64,000 nt of DNA from VFMC01 sp963791635 (lineage in GTDB: Bacteria > Actinomycetota > Acidimicrobiia > Acidimicrobiales > Ilumatobacteraceae): assembly GCA_963791635.1 (NCBI GenBank), contig CAWBTC010000016.1, positions 7,603 through 71,602 on the forward strand, read 5' to 3'. Position numbers and translations under genes: made by a program. Under the pieces are notes generated by a model, which worked only from the letters and a program-made list of their open reading frames with translations, was not told the DNA's origin and did no database searches. Below are positions 18,266-26,840 of this stretch, in pieces; position 1 is the first letter of the stretch, and each line of letters starts with the position of its first letter.

Positions 18266-19338
18266 AGCCGATCCGAGTGCTCATCGTCGAGAACGCGGCC
18301 GTCGCGCGCAACCGGCTCGCCACGGCCATCGACGACGACCCCGATCTCGAAGTGGTGGGTATCGCCACGAGCGGTTCGATCGCCCTCGCCGAGATCGAAC
18401 AGCTCGAACCGGACATCATCACGCTCGGTCTGGAATCGTCCGAGATTGATCGCATCGCGACGCTGCGGGAGATCCGCAGGCGCGGATCGCTGCCGGTGAT
18501 CATGCTCAGCACGCTCACCGAGCGCAGCGCAAGCGCAACCCTCGAGGCCTTGGCGCTCGGCGCGTCCGACTACGTCACCATGCCTGCCATCGTCGACAGT
18601 GCGACCGCGGCCGTGGATGCGGTGCGGCGCGAGCTCATCCCCAAGATCAAGGCGTTGTGTCCGACGAACGTTCCGCCTCCGCCGGCGCCGCCCATGACGA
18701 CGAAGGTCGGTGCGGTCACGCCAACCGGTCGCTGCGAGCTCGTCGCGATCGGCTCATCGACAGGTGGTCCGAATGCGCTGTCCGCCGTGATCGGTCGGCT
18801 GCCCGCCGGGTTCGACAAGCCGATCCTCATCGCTCAGCACATGCCTGCGGTCTTCACCCGCTATCTCGCCCAACGACTCGATTCCGGATCGAGGATCCGG
18901 GTCCGCGAGGCGGAGCAGGGCGACATGCTCGAACCGGGGCTCGCGCTGATCGCACCCGGCGACCACCACATGACCTTGCAGCGTTCGTCCGCCGGTGTTG
19001 CGGTCGAGCTCGACCAAGGACCGCCGGTCAACTTCTGCCGTCCCGCCGTGGACGTGTTGTTCCGGTCAGCAGGGGAGGTCTTCGGCGGTGACGTGCTCGC
19101 CGTGGTGCTCACGGGGATGGGACACGACGGTCGCGACGGGTGCGCAGCCCTCAAGCAACGCGGCGCCACCGTGATCATCCAGGACCAAGCCTCGAGCGTG
19201 GTCTGGGGCATGCCAGGCGCCGTGTACCAGTCGGGGCTCGCCGACGCCACCTTGCCTCTCGACGACATCGGCGACGCCATCAACGACGCCATCAGCCAGC
19301 GTGCGTCCAACGGTGCCAGCGCGGAAGAGACGATCTAG
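18262..19338 (+). CDS. cheB: CheB protein-glutamate methylesterase with degenerate receiver
   Basis: 358 residues. An N-terminal receiver (IRVLIVENAAVARNRL) is joined by a Pro-rich linker (~135-150, PPPPAPP) to a complete CheB catalytic domain. The catalytic Ser is in GSSTGG, the His in AQHMP and the Asp in GMGHDG. The receiver is dead by sequence: the phospho-acceptor position reads ITLGLES instead of ITLDVEM, and the conserved Lys is Met (YVTMPA). CheB removes methyl groups from, or deamidates, chemoreceptors. No cheR, cheA or MCP gene is nearby, so partner and control are unknown. Confidence 0.93.
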   Translation: MKPIRVLIVENAAVARNRLATAIDDDPDLEVVGIATSGSIALAEIEQLEPDIITLGLESSEIDRIATLREIRRRGSLPVIMLSTLTERSASATLEALALGASDYVTMPAIVDSATAAVDAVRRELIPKIKALCPTNVPPPPAPPMTTKVGAVTPTGRCELVAIGSSTGGPNALSAVIGRLPAGFDKPILIAQHMPAVFTRYLAQRLDSGSRIRVREAEQGDMLEPGLALIAPGDHHMTLQRSSAGVAVELDQGPPVNFCRPAVDVLFRSAGEVFGGDVLAVVLTGMGHDGRDGCAALKQRGATVIIQDQASSVVWGMPGAVYQSGLADATLPLDDIGDAINDAISQRASNGASAEETI

Positions 19339-19493
19339 ATGCCCACCACCACCGCTCACCCGTTCGGTCTTGTGCGCGACTCGAAGCTCGAGCAGCCCGC
19401 CGCCACTCCCCATCCTCCATCTCGATCCTCGCCACACCCGCACCCGGCGCCCGGCACGGTCCCTCGCCATCAGTTCACAGGAGCAGCACCAAC

Positions 19494-20723
19494 ATGTCCA
19501 CGAGCGTCTTCCTCGGTCGCCAGCCCATCTTCGACCGCAAACGCAGGACGTACGCCTACGAACTGCTGTACCGCAACGGCACGGAGAACCTTGCGTTCTT
19601 CCGCGACCCCGATGACGCCACTCGGCGGGTCCTCGAGGTCGCGATGCTCGAGTGGGGCTTCGACCGTGTGGTCGGTGACCGCTACGGGTTCATCAATGCC
19701 GCCTCTGGCATCCTCCACAGCGGGATCCTCGACATCCTCCCTGCCGATCGCGCCGTCATCGAGCTCGAGGCAGGGATGGTCTTCGACGCGCCGGTGCTCG
19801 ACGCGGTCCGCGCCGGCCATGCGCGGGGTCTCCGGTTCGCTCTCGACGACGTGATCGCGCTCGATCGACCCGGCTTCGCCGACGTGGCCCCGTTCATCAG
19901 CGTGGTGAAGGTCGACCTCCAGGGCGTGCCCACTGACGAGCTGGCCAAGCTCGTGGATGACGTGCAGAAGCTGTTCCCAAGCGCGTTGCGCCTCGCCGAG
20001 AAGTTGGAGGAGCACTCGGAGTTCGAGCTGGCCAGCCAACTCGGCTTCGACCTGTTCCAGGGCTACTTCTTCGCGAAACCTGAGGTGATGGGCCGGACCG
20101 AGCGCCCTGCGAACCTCACAGCCGCCATCCAACTGATGGCCGAGGTGAACCGTCCGGAAGTGGATCTCGACCGGGTGGAGCAGCTCATCGCCACCGACCC
20201 CACCCTCGCATACGGCCTGCTGCGCTTGGTGAACTCCAGCTCGTACGGGCTCACCGTGCACGTGCAGTCGATCCGTCACGCGATCGTGATGCTCGGTCTC
20301 GCCCAGGTGCGCCACCTCGCCGTGCTGCTGACGATGGCCACCTCGGCCCAGGCGGTCAGCGAGGAGCTGATCGTTGTGGCCGCCACCCGCGCCAGGATGG
20401 CCGCAGGGATGGCCGGTGACGACGAGCCCCTCGCCAACATGTGTTTCACCGCCGGGCTGCTGTCGGTGATCGATGCTGTGTTCCAGTGCCCGATGTCGGA
20501 GCTGGTCGCCGACCTGCCATTGCAGACCGACGTGCGTCGTGCGCTGCTCGACGGTTCGGGCCCGGTGGGCGAGATGCTGGCCGCGGTCTACGCCTTCGAG
20601 CGGGCCGACACCGCTGCGTTGGAGCGGCTGCACCCCAACGGCGCTGTCCAGCTGCGCGAGTGGTTCGGCGACGGTGCCCAATGGGGCGAATCCCTCCGCC
20701 GCGATCTCGCACCGCTGACCTGA
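19494..20723 (+). CDS. EAL-HDOD (YuxH-type) signalling protein
   Basis: 409 residues from the ATG at 19494, preceded by ACAGGAGCAGC. The N-terminal EAL-like domain begins FLGRQPIFDRKRRTYAYELL; the catalytic EAL and most metal-binding acids are altered, and DDVIALDR and KVDLQGV remain as scaffold, so it should not hydrolyse c-di-GMP. The C-terminal HDOD domain spans residues ~200-400 (LLRLVNSSSYGL, IRHAIVMLGLAQVRHLAVLL). Proteins of this architecture often control motility or adhesion, and this one lies beside the flagellar cluster. A perfect terminator follows 30 bp after the stop. Confidence 0.9.
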   Translation: MSTSVFLGRQPIFDRKRRTYAYELLYRNGTENLAFFRDPDDATRRVLEVAMLEWGFDRVVGDRYGFINAASGILHSGILDILPADRAVIELEAGMVFDAPVLDAVRAGHARGLRFALDDVIALDRPGFADVAPFISVVKVDLQGVPTDELAKLVDDVQKLFPSALRLAEKLEEHSEFELASQLGFDLFQGYFFAKPEVMGRTERPANLTAAIQLMAEVNRPEVDLDRVEQLIATDPTLAYGLLRLVNSSSYGLTVHVQSIRHAIVMLGLAQVRHLAVLLTMATSAQAVSEELIVVAATRARMAAGMAGDDEPLANMCFTAGLLSVIDAVFQCPMSELVADLPLQTDVRRALLDGSGPVGEMLAAVYAFERADTAALERLHPNGAVQLREWFGDGAQWGESLRRDLAPLT

Positions 20724-20752
20724 TCCGCACCCGGTCGCACCGGTCCTTGCGC

Positions 20753-20788
20753 GATCACGGCCCGGGGGTCATCCCCCGGGCCGTGATC
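20753..20788. terminator. Bidirectional intrinsic-type terminator
   Basis: Perfect 16-bp stem GATCACGGCCCGGGGG / CCCCCGGGCCGTGATC with a TCAT loop, placed between the convergent EAL-HDOD gene and fliL. It has no long T-run, as is common in Actinobacteria. Confidence 0.85.
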
Positions 20789-20845
20789 AATTCGCTGTGT
20801 GACTGCCGACCTGAACCGCTCAGGACTGGTCGGGGCTGATTCGGA

Positions 20846-21357
20846 TCACTGCATCACGAACTCGAGGAAGTACACCTCGTGCACCTCTTCGGGGTAGGCG
20901 TTGGACAGTCGCTGGGCGAGCAGTTCCTTGATGTTCTCGCGACCCTCAGGCTCCTGGAGTGTGGCCATCGAGTTGCCCGACAGGGTCGACACGATGATGT
21001 CCTTGGCGGGCGCCGTGTTCAGCGGCTCACCAGCACCCTCGCCGACGGCCTCGCCGACGACACCGGGGCACAGACCGAGCGACACCGTCACGCGAGGTAG
21101 CGACCGTCGTTGAGGTTGATGCTCATCGACTCGAGGTCGAGCGTGTTGTGCTCGGCCGTCGCCGCATCGGTGCCGGCAGCGCAGCCCTCGAGCTGCAGGA
21201 TCGTGGTCGGTGTGACCGCGCCCGGAGTAGCAGCAGCGCCGCGTCCCCCCAGCATGTAGCCCACACCCGCGAGGGCGACGCACATGCCGATGAGCTTGAC
21301 GGGGCTCTTCTTCTTCTCGCCGTCTTCGCCGGCTTTGTCGTCCTTCTTCTTTCCCAT
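20846..21357 (-). CDS. fliL: Flagellar basal-body protein FliL (frameshifted)
   Basis: About 170 residues if one base missing near 21091-21098 is restored (512 bases present, 513 expected). The first frame gives a Lys-rich start (MGKKKDDKAGEDGEKKKSP), one TM segment (VKLIGMCVALAGVGYMLGG) and SMSINLNDGRYL. The second frame continues VTVSLGLCPG, KDIIVSTLSG and ENIKELLAQRLSNAYPEEV, ending LEFVMQ. That is the complete FliL pattern. FliL is a single-pass protein that surrounds and supports the stator. It follows motB at 125 bp, rather than preceding fliM as in the common order. Confidence 0.8.
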
Positions 21358-21482
21358 GAGTGACCGTCCGTGTCGTGGTGTCTTCCTGGAGTCCGACCTC
21401 GCGCTCCACTCGGGACGAGGCTGGACCTTCGATGCTTGACTGTCCGGGGACGAAGCCGCCGGTGCAAGGTGCCTGACTGTTC

Positions 21483-22388
21483 CTAGCCGTCGATTCCCAG
21501 CGCCGGATCGAGGGAGATGTCCGAGACGATCACGATCTCGACGCGCCGGTTGGCGGCCTGCCCGACAGCCGTGGCGTTGTCGGCGACGGGATGGGTGTCG
21601 GCGTAGCCCGCCGCCGAGAGCCGGGTGACGTCGAAGCCCTCGAGCTCCATGAAGCGCAGCACCGACACGGCGCGCGCCGTGGACAGCTCCCAGTTCGACG
21701 AGTACCGGGCGTTGTTCACCGGCCGCGAGTCGGTGTGGCCCTCGATGGCGAGGGCGTTGGGGATGTCGCGGAGGGTGTCGAGCACGCTGCCGAGCACCTC
21801 GAGCCCCTCCGGCCGCAGTGAGGCCCGACCACTGTCGAACAGCACCGCCGAGTTCAAGATGCTGAGCACCAGCCCGCGTCCTTCGAACCGGAACGCGACC
21901 TTGTCGCCGAAGCCCTGTTCTTCGGCATCCACCTGAATTGCGTTCTCCACCTGCTCGAGCTCGGTGAGTGCCTCCTGGGCGGCCTCCTGCTCGGCTTCCT
22001 GACGGGCCTGCTCGATCTGGAGCTCCGTCGGTGTCGCCAGGCCCGTGCCGTCACCGTTGCCGGTTCCTTCGGCGTTTGCCGGCATCACGTTCGCGTCGAG
22101 CACACCCTCGCCGCCGTCGAGCGGCGACGTGCCGCTCTGGCCCTCGCTGATCGTCACCACCTCCGAGCTGCCGCCGCCCCCGAACTCTGAGCGGAAGCTC
22201 TCGGCGAGCTTCTTGAACTTCTCGAGGTCGGTACGGCCGATGGCGAACAGGACGAGGAACAGCGCCATGAGGAGGGTGAGCATGTCGGCGTAGGGGATCA
22301 CCCAGGCCTCGTGGTTCACGTGTTCTTCGTGCTCTTCGTGCTCTTCGTGCCTGTGTCCCTTCTTGCCGCCGTGGCCGCCACCGCTCAC
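21483..22388 (-). CDS. motB: Flagellar stator protein MotB
   Basis: 301 residues from a GTG at 22388 whose GTGA overlaps the motA stop. A His/Glu tandem repeat (HEEHEEHEEHV) near residue 15-25 precedes the single TM with the proton-binding Asp in WVIPYADMLTLLMALFLV. A long linker leads to the OmpA-like peptidoglycan-binding domain (ALAIEGHTDSRPV, NWELSTARAVSVLRF, GYADTHPVADN, NRRVEIVI). The PYAD Asp indicates a proton-type or generic ion channel. It forms the stator with MotA. Confidence 0.93.
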   Translation of the reverse strand: MSGGGHGGKKGHRHEEHEEHEEHVNHEAWVIPYADMLTLLMALFLVLFAIGRTDLEKFKKLAESFRSEFGGGGSSEVVTISEGQSGTSPLDGGEGVLDANVMPANAEGTGNGDGTGLATPTELQIEQARQEAEQEAAQEALTELEQVENAIQVDAEEQGFGDKVAFRFEGRGLVLSILNSAVLFDSGRASLRPEGLEVLGSVLDTLRDIPNALAIEGHTDSRPVNNARYSSNWELSTARAVSVLRFMELEGFDVTRLSAAGYADTHPVADNATAVGQAANRRVEIVIVSDISLDPALGIDG

Positions 22389-23168
22389 GACGACGCCTCG
22401 CGGAGCGCCTCCGCCTCCTTGGGCGAGAGATAGCTCATCATCGTCTCTTCGATGACGCGCGGGTTCTGGCCACCCTGGATCGCGAGCACCGCTTCCATCA
22501 CCATCTCGCGGGCTTGGGCCTCCTGCGCGGAGAGCCGCTTCATGCGGGCCGACAGCGGCAGCATCACGCCGTTCGCGAGGAACACGCCGAGGAAGGTGGC
22601 CACGAACGCACCGGCGATACCGGCGCCCAGCTTCTCCGGCTTGTCGAGCTCGCCGAGGGTTGCGATGAGACCCACCACGGCGCCGATGATGCCGAAGGTG
22701 GGGGCGAAGATGCCGTACGACTGGCACCAATCCGACGCCACCTTGTGGCGCATCTTCATCGCTTTGATGTCGGTCTTCATCACCTGGGCCACGGCATCCG
22801 GATCGCTGCCGTCGATCGCGAGCTGCAAGCCGCGCTTCATGAACGGATCGTCGAGGCCTGCCATCTCCGACTCCAGGGCGAGCAGCCCCTCACCGCGGGC
22901 CTTGCGGGCGAATTCGACGAGAGTCGTGATGGTCTTCTCGCTGTCGATCGGCTTGTCCTTACCCATCAGTGCCTTCAAGATCGCGGAGAACACCCCGGTG
23001 GTGGCGGTGAACTCGTAGCTGGCCATCGTCGCTCCCAGAGCGCCGCCGGGGACGATGAGCAGAGCAGTGACGTTGACGACCAAGAAGACGGGGCTGACGT
23101 GGTGCGTCTGCCGCGCCGAACATCACCAGCACGAGCGCGAGGATGAGCCCGACAAGTGTTGCAGGCAT
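22385..23168 (-). CDS. motA: Flagellar stator protein MotA (frameshifted)
   Basis: About 260 residues after removal of one extra base near 23088-23105. The N-terminal frame reads MPATLVGLILALVLVMFGAAD; the main frame continues HHVSPVFLVVNVTALLIVPG, GALGATMASYEF and the MotA/ExbB helices (SYGIFAPTFGIIGAVVGLI, AGAFVATFLGVFLANGVMLP). The conserved C-terminal cytoplasmic tail is present (QNPRVIEETMMSYL). It is the ion-conducting half of the stator. Its ATG at 23168 lies 3 bp after the flbD stop, and it overlaps motB. Confidence 0.85.
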
Positions 23169-23171
23169 CGG

Positions 23172-23540
23172 TCAGCCCTCCTTCGCGAGATCGTCCGGCT
23201 GACAGCTGGCCGGATCATCGTCGTCACGGTGCACGGTGGGCATCGGTGCGACAGCAGCAGCGGCATGCACCGGGTTGACCTGCACCGGGTCGAGACCGCC
23301 GAGCCCTCCCAAGCCGGCGACGGGGTCGATGCCGTCGACAGCGAGGCGGGCCGCGAGTGCGATCGACCGGGCGCGCAGGTAGATCACCTGCTCGACGATC
23401 TCCTCCGGCGATTCGACGACGACGTACTCGGTACCGTTGAGCAGGTGGACGACGGTGTCGTGGTGCCCCTCGAGGCGTTCGATGTGGTCGGGGTTGATGT
23501 ACAGCGGGTCGTTCTGCCGCAACCTCGTGAGGCGAATCAT
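23172..23540 (-). CDS. flbD: Flagellar protein FlbD
   Basis: 122 residues from the ATG at 23540 (MIRLTRLRQNDPLYINPDHI). The first ~65 residues are the compact FlbD family: HIERLEGHHDTVVHLLNG and YVVVESPEEIVEQVI. A Gly-Leu and Ala/Pro-rich tail of about 55 residues is extra compared with the usual 60-75-residue FlbD. This small family sits upstream of motA in many Gram-positive flagellar operons; its biochemical role is unclear. Do not confuse it with the Caulobacter NtrC-type FlbD. Confidence 0.88.
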   Translation of the reverse strand: MIRLTRLRQNDPLYINPDHIERLEGHHDTVVHLLNGTEYVVVESPEEIVEQVIYLRARSIALAARLAVDGIDPVAGLGGLGGLDPVQVNPVHAAAAVAPMPTVHRDDDDPASCQPDDLAKEG

Positions 23541-23622
23541 GTGACCGACTGTGCTGCGTCGACGCAGATGCGCCATGAAGGAAAGGGTTGCATTCCGGCT
23601 GCGTTCCCGGACGATCCACTCC
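23541..23622. promoter_or_regulatory. Divergent promoter region flbD / flgN
   Basis: 82 bp between the flbD ATG and the GTG start I prefer for flgN. It contains CCCGGACGATC (23606-23616), an 11-mer that recurs in other non-coding gaps of the flagellar cluster (30393, 31323, and inverted at 43535). Confidence 0.35.
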
Positions 23623-24111
23623 GTGGAACCCGCCGAGGATCTCTCTCATCAGCTCTGGACGATGCGCGAGTTGCTCGAGCAGCTCGTCTACAAGCTCGAG
23701 GTGCAGGGGCTCCTCCTTGCGTCGGCACGGGCCCGATGGATCCCATATGTGACCGCCGAGCTCGAGGCGATCATCGAGGCGATCGGGGAGATCGAAGCGT
23801 TGCGTGCCTCCGCGTCGGGCCGCCTTGCCCGCAAGCACGGCCAACCCCAGAACGCGAGCCTGGCCGAGCTCATCGAACATGTCGAGGCCCCGTGGTCCGG
23901 CCTGCTCGCCCAGCACCGCCTCCACCTCCTGTCGCTCCAGGCCGAGATCGAGGAGATCTCGCGGGCGAACCACGAGATGGCCAAGCGAAGCCTGATGCGA
24001 TCCCGCGAGATCATCGCCTCGCTCGGCGAACAGACGGTCGACGTGTACGACCCCCGCGGCATGACCACCCCGCTCGCCGTGGGCTCGCTCCGATTGGATC
24101 GGACGGTCTGA
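23623..24111 (+). CDS. flgN: Flagellar chaperone FlgN
   Basis: 162 residues from the GTG at 23623 (MEPAEDLSHQLWTMRELLEQ). An ATG at 23575 would add 16 residues and leave only 34 bp to the divergent flbD. It is entirely helical, with the FlgN opening LWTMRELLEQLVYKLEVQGL and later RLHLLSLQAEIEEISRANHE. It binds the hook-filament junction proteins FlgK and FlgL before export. It lies 1 bp before flgK, which supports the call. Confidence 0.85.
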   Translation: MEPAEDLSHQLWTMRELLEQLVYKLEVQGLLLASARARWIPYVTAELEAIIEAIGEIEALRASASGRLARKHGQPQNASLAELIEHVEAPWSGLLAQHRLHLLSLQAEIEEISRANHEMAKRSLMRSREIIASLGEQTVDVYDPRGMTTPLAVGSLRLDRTV

Positions 24112-24112
24112 C

Positions 24113-25487
24113 ATGGCGAACCTGTCGTCGCTGAACACGGCGTTCTCGGGCATGAACTCGCAGAGGCGGGTGCTCGACGTCATCGCCCACAACATCGCCA
24201 ACGCGACCACCGAGGGGTACCACCGCCAGCGCGCCGAGCTGCAATCGCTCGGCCGCAGTGACACCAGCGGCGTCTTCAGCGGCCGCTCGCGCAGCTACGG
24301 CGTCGACGTCACCGGCGTCACCCGTGCGTACGACGTCTTGCTCGCCAGCCGCGCCGTTCGCGAGGACGCTTCTCGCAGTGCCGCGAACATGACGAGCACC
24401 TCGATGTCGACCGTCGAGGGCGTGTTCCCCGAGCCGACCGATCTCGGCCTCGCTCACCAGCTCGACGTCTTCTGGGGATCGTGGACCGATCTGGCCAACG
24501 ATCCAGGCGGCCTCGCCTCGCGCACCCAACTGTTGGAGAACGCCAACGACCTGACGACGAACCTCCGGCGCTCGTCGAACGATCTCCAAGCGATCGCCGA
24601 CGGCGCCACCGCCCGGATGAACACCATCGCAGCCGAGGTGAACGACCTCGCGGACCAGATCGCCAACCTCAATCGCACGATCAGCACGTCGTTCGGTGAG
24701 AACCTCGACCTGCTCGACCAACGCGACGTGTTGGTGGGCCAACTCGCCAACCTCACCGGCGCGGTCGCCCGACCGTCCGATGCCTACGGCGTCGACGTGT
24801 ACATCAACGGTCGGGCGATCGTCAGCGGCACGATCGTGCAACACGTCGACGGCACGACTGGTCCGCTCGTCTGGGAATCCGACAGCGCAGCGGTGAACCC
24901 TTCGTCCGGCGAGGCTCAGGCGCTCACCGCGGTGATCACCGACGTGGTGCCCCGATACAAGACGCGGCTCGACGACATCGCCAGCACCCTGGTCACCCAG
25001 GTGAACGCGTTGCACACCACCGGCTACGACCAGGGCGGCACCACGGGGCGCACCTTCTTCGACCCGGCGAACCTCACCGCCGCCACGATCAGCCTCTCCG
25101 TCGACGTCGCCGGTCAGCCTGCGAACATCGCCGCCGGTGCCCCAGTGCTGCCCGGCCCCGTGGCTCCTGGCCCGCTCGACGGCGAGCTGGCCCGACAGAT
25201 CGCTGCGCTGGCCGACTCGGCCACGGGCGCCGACACGAAGTACCAATCGCTGATCACCACCCTCGCCGTGGAGACCCGGTCCACCGCGGGGTCGGGCCGC
25301 GATCCAGGACCAGGTTGCCGACACTGCGATCCGCGATGCCGACTCGGTCGGATCGGTCAGCCTCGACGAGGAGATGGCGAACCTCACCGCCGCCCAGCGT
25401 GCCTTCGAGGCGAACGCCCGGGTGATCACCGCCGTCGACGAGATGCTCGGCTTCTTGATCGAGCGCACCGGGGTGGTCGGCCGATGA
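24113..25487 (+). CDS. flgK: Hook-filament junction protein FlgK (frameshifted)
   Basis: About 457 residues after removal of one extra base near 25296-25304. The N-terminus is canonical: LSSLNTAFSGMNSQRRVLDV, then AHNIANATTEGYHRQR. The middle shows FlgK-specific LLDQRDVLVGQLANL. After TLAVETRST the frame shifts, and the second frame gives AIQDQVADTAIRDADSVGSV, SLDEEMANLTAAQRAFEANA and ITAVDEMLGFLIERTGVVGR, the normal FlgK end. The stop overlaps the flgL start (ATGA). Unshifted, the reading frame would run on into flgL. Confidence 0.87.
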
Positions 25488-26374
25488 GAGTGACCAGTTC
25501 GATGATGTTGCGATCCACCCTGCGCGACCTGAGCCAAGGGCTGAGCCGCCTGCAGGAGACGCAGAGCAAGCTGGCGTCCGGCAAGGAGATCACACGACCG
25601 TCCGCCGATCCCGGAGGCACCTCGAGCGCGATGAGCATGCGCCAGGACCTGCGCCGAGCCGACCAGCGCCTGAGGTCGCTCAACGACGCCCAAGGTTGGC
25701 TCGAGACCGCCGATGCCACGTTGACGTCGGCGCTCGACTCGCTCGGTCGCGCCAAGGAGATCACCGTCCGTGCCGGCAACACCGGTGCACTCGGCGACCC
25801 GGTCGCGCGCCAGGCGCTGGCCACCGAGGTCCGATCGATCCGCTCGGAGATGCTGGCGCTCGCCAACACCAACTATGGAAGTCGATCGATCTTCAACGGC
25901 ACCGCAGCCGGCGCCGCGTACGACCCCAACGGCGTGTACCTGGGCAACGGTTCCTCGATCATCCGCGACGTCGCACCGTCGACGTCGATCGCGGTCAACC
26001 TCACTGGCCCCCAGGTGTTCGGGACAGCCGGCGGCCCGGTGGGCGATGTGTTCGAGACACTCGACCGACTGGCGAACGCGATTGCGGCCGGCGACTCGGC
26101 GGCGATGGCCACCGAACACGCCAACCTCGACTCGTTCCGCAGCTCCGTCGGCGCAGCGACGGTGGAGATCGGCACCAGGTCGGCACGGCTGGCCGAGGCC
26201 AAGACGCGGGCCGAGGACAGCAAGCTGCTCGTCACCACCCAGCTCAGCGAGGTCGAAGACGTCGACATCGTCGAAGCGCTGATCAAGGTGAAGGCTCAGG
26301 AGAACTCCTACCAGGCCAGCCTCCAAGTGGCAGCGAAGATCTTGCCCGTATCACTGCTCGACTACCTGCGCTGA
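25484..26374 (+). CDS. flgL: Hook-filament junction protein FlgL
   Basis: 296 residues from the ATG at 25484. The flagellin-like N-terminus is LRDLSQGLSRLQETQSKLAS, then GKEITRPSADPGGTSSAMSM. The central piece FNGTAAGAAYDPNGVYLG is typical of FlgL, and the C-terminus is DVDIVEALIKVKAQENSYQA, SLQVAAKILPVSLLDYLR. It forms the second junction ring under the filament. It is the last gene of the flgN-flgK-flgL unit and convergent with the next minus-strand gene 30 bp away. Confidence 0.93.
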   Translation: MRVTSSMMLRSTLRDLSQGLSRLQETQSKLASGKEITRPSADPGGTSSAMSMRQDLRRADQRLRSLNDAQGWLETADATLTSALDSLGRAKEITVRAGNTGALGDPVARQALATEVRSIRSEMLALANTNYGSRSIFNGTAAGAAYDPNGVYLGNGSSIIRDVAPSTSIAVNLTGPQVFGTAGGPVGDVFETLDRLANAIAAGDSAAMATEHANLDSFRSSVGAATVEIGTRSARLAEAKTRAEDSKLLVTTQLSEVEDVDIVEALIKVKAQENSYQASLQVAAKILPVSLLDYLR

Positions 26375-26404
26375 TCCTGCATCCCGCAGGTCATCCTGCA
26401 GGCC

Positions 26405-26749
26405 TCAGGCGGTCGTCGACTCGCCGGATCGCTCGTCGACCCACGGCCGCGGCGACATCCCAGTGGGAGCGGCTGCATCGACGTCGACGGCCTCCAGTGC
26501 CTGACGCAACACCTTGTTCACGAATCCGACCGCGATCCACACGCTGAAGGCGACCCCGAACGAGCGCATCAGCGCCATGTCGAGTGCCACACCGGTCAAC
26601 GCTGCGTCGTACAGCGAACTGCCGGTGAGCGCAGCCGATGCACCGACCGAGATGCTCAGCTTCCAGGGCGCGAGCGGACCCGGATCGGGCGTTGGCACCG
26701 CCCCGACCCCGTCCAGGCCTTCCAGCTTCTCCTTGTCCTGCTTGCCCAT
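26405..26749 (-). CDS. Small hypothetical membrane protein in flagellar cluster
   Basis: 114 residues from the ATG at 26749 behind CAGGAGCTGAG. A charged, Pro-rich N-terminus (GKQDKEKLEGLDGVGAVPTP) leads to two weak hydrophobic helices (LSISVGASAALTGSSLYDAAL; FGVAFSVWIAVGFVNKVLRQ) and an acidic tail. No family recognised. It follows the FlhF-like gene on the same strand after 91 bp and ends convergently with flgL, so it is probably the last gene of the flhA unit. Confidence 0.6.
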   Translation of the reverse strand: MGKQDKEKLEGLDGVGAVPTPDPGPLAPWKLSISVGASAALTGSSLYDAALTGVALDMALMRSFGVAFSVWIAVGFVNKVLRQALEAVDVDAAAPTGMSPRPWVDERSGESTTA

Positions 26750-26840
26750 CTCAGCTCCTGTCAGTTTCTTCGTGCCGCACCCGTCAGCGGATGCCCGACC
26801 TCGATCGCCCGTCAGCGCCGTCAACGCCGGGCGGGTGGGA

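Noticed and set aside
23172..23540. Caulobacter-type FlbD transcription activator
   Set aside because: The protein is 122 residues with no NtrC AAA+ domain; it belongs to the unrelated small FlbD family of Gram-positive flagellar operons.
24011..26326. 771-codon open frame on the minus strand
   Set aside because: Antisense to flgN-flgK-flgL, which carry clear family motifs; no domain in the antisense product.
24113..26374. A natural FlgK-FlgL fusion protein (one continuous 753-codon frame)
   Set aside because: The region between the two is out-of-frame text; the true FlgK C-terminus is in another frame and ends in an ATGA overlap with flgL, so this is a frameshift artefact, not a fusion.
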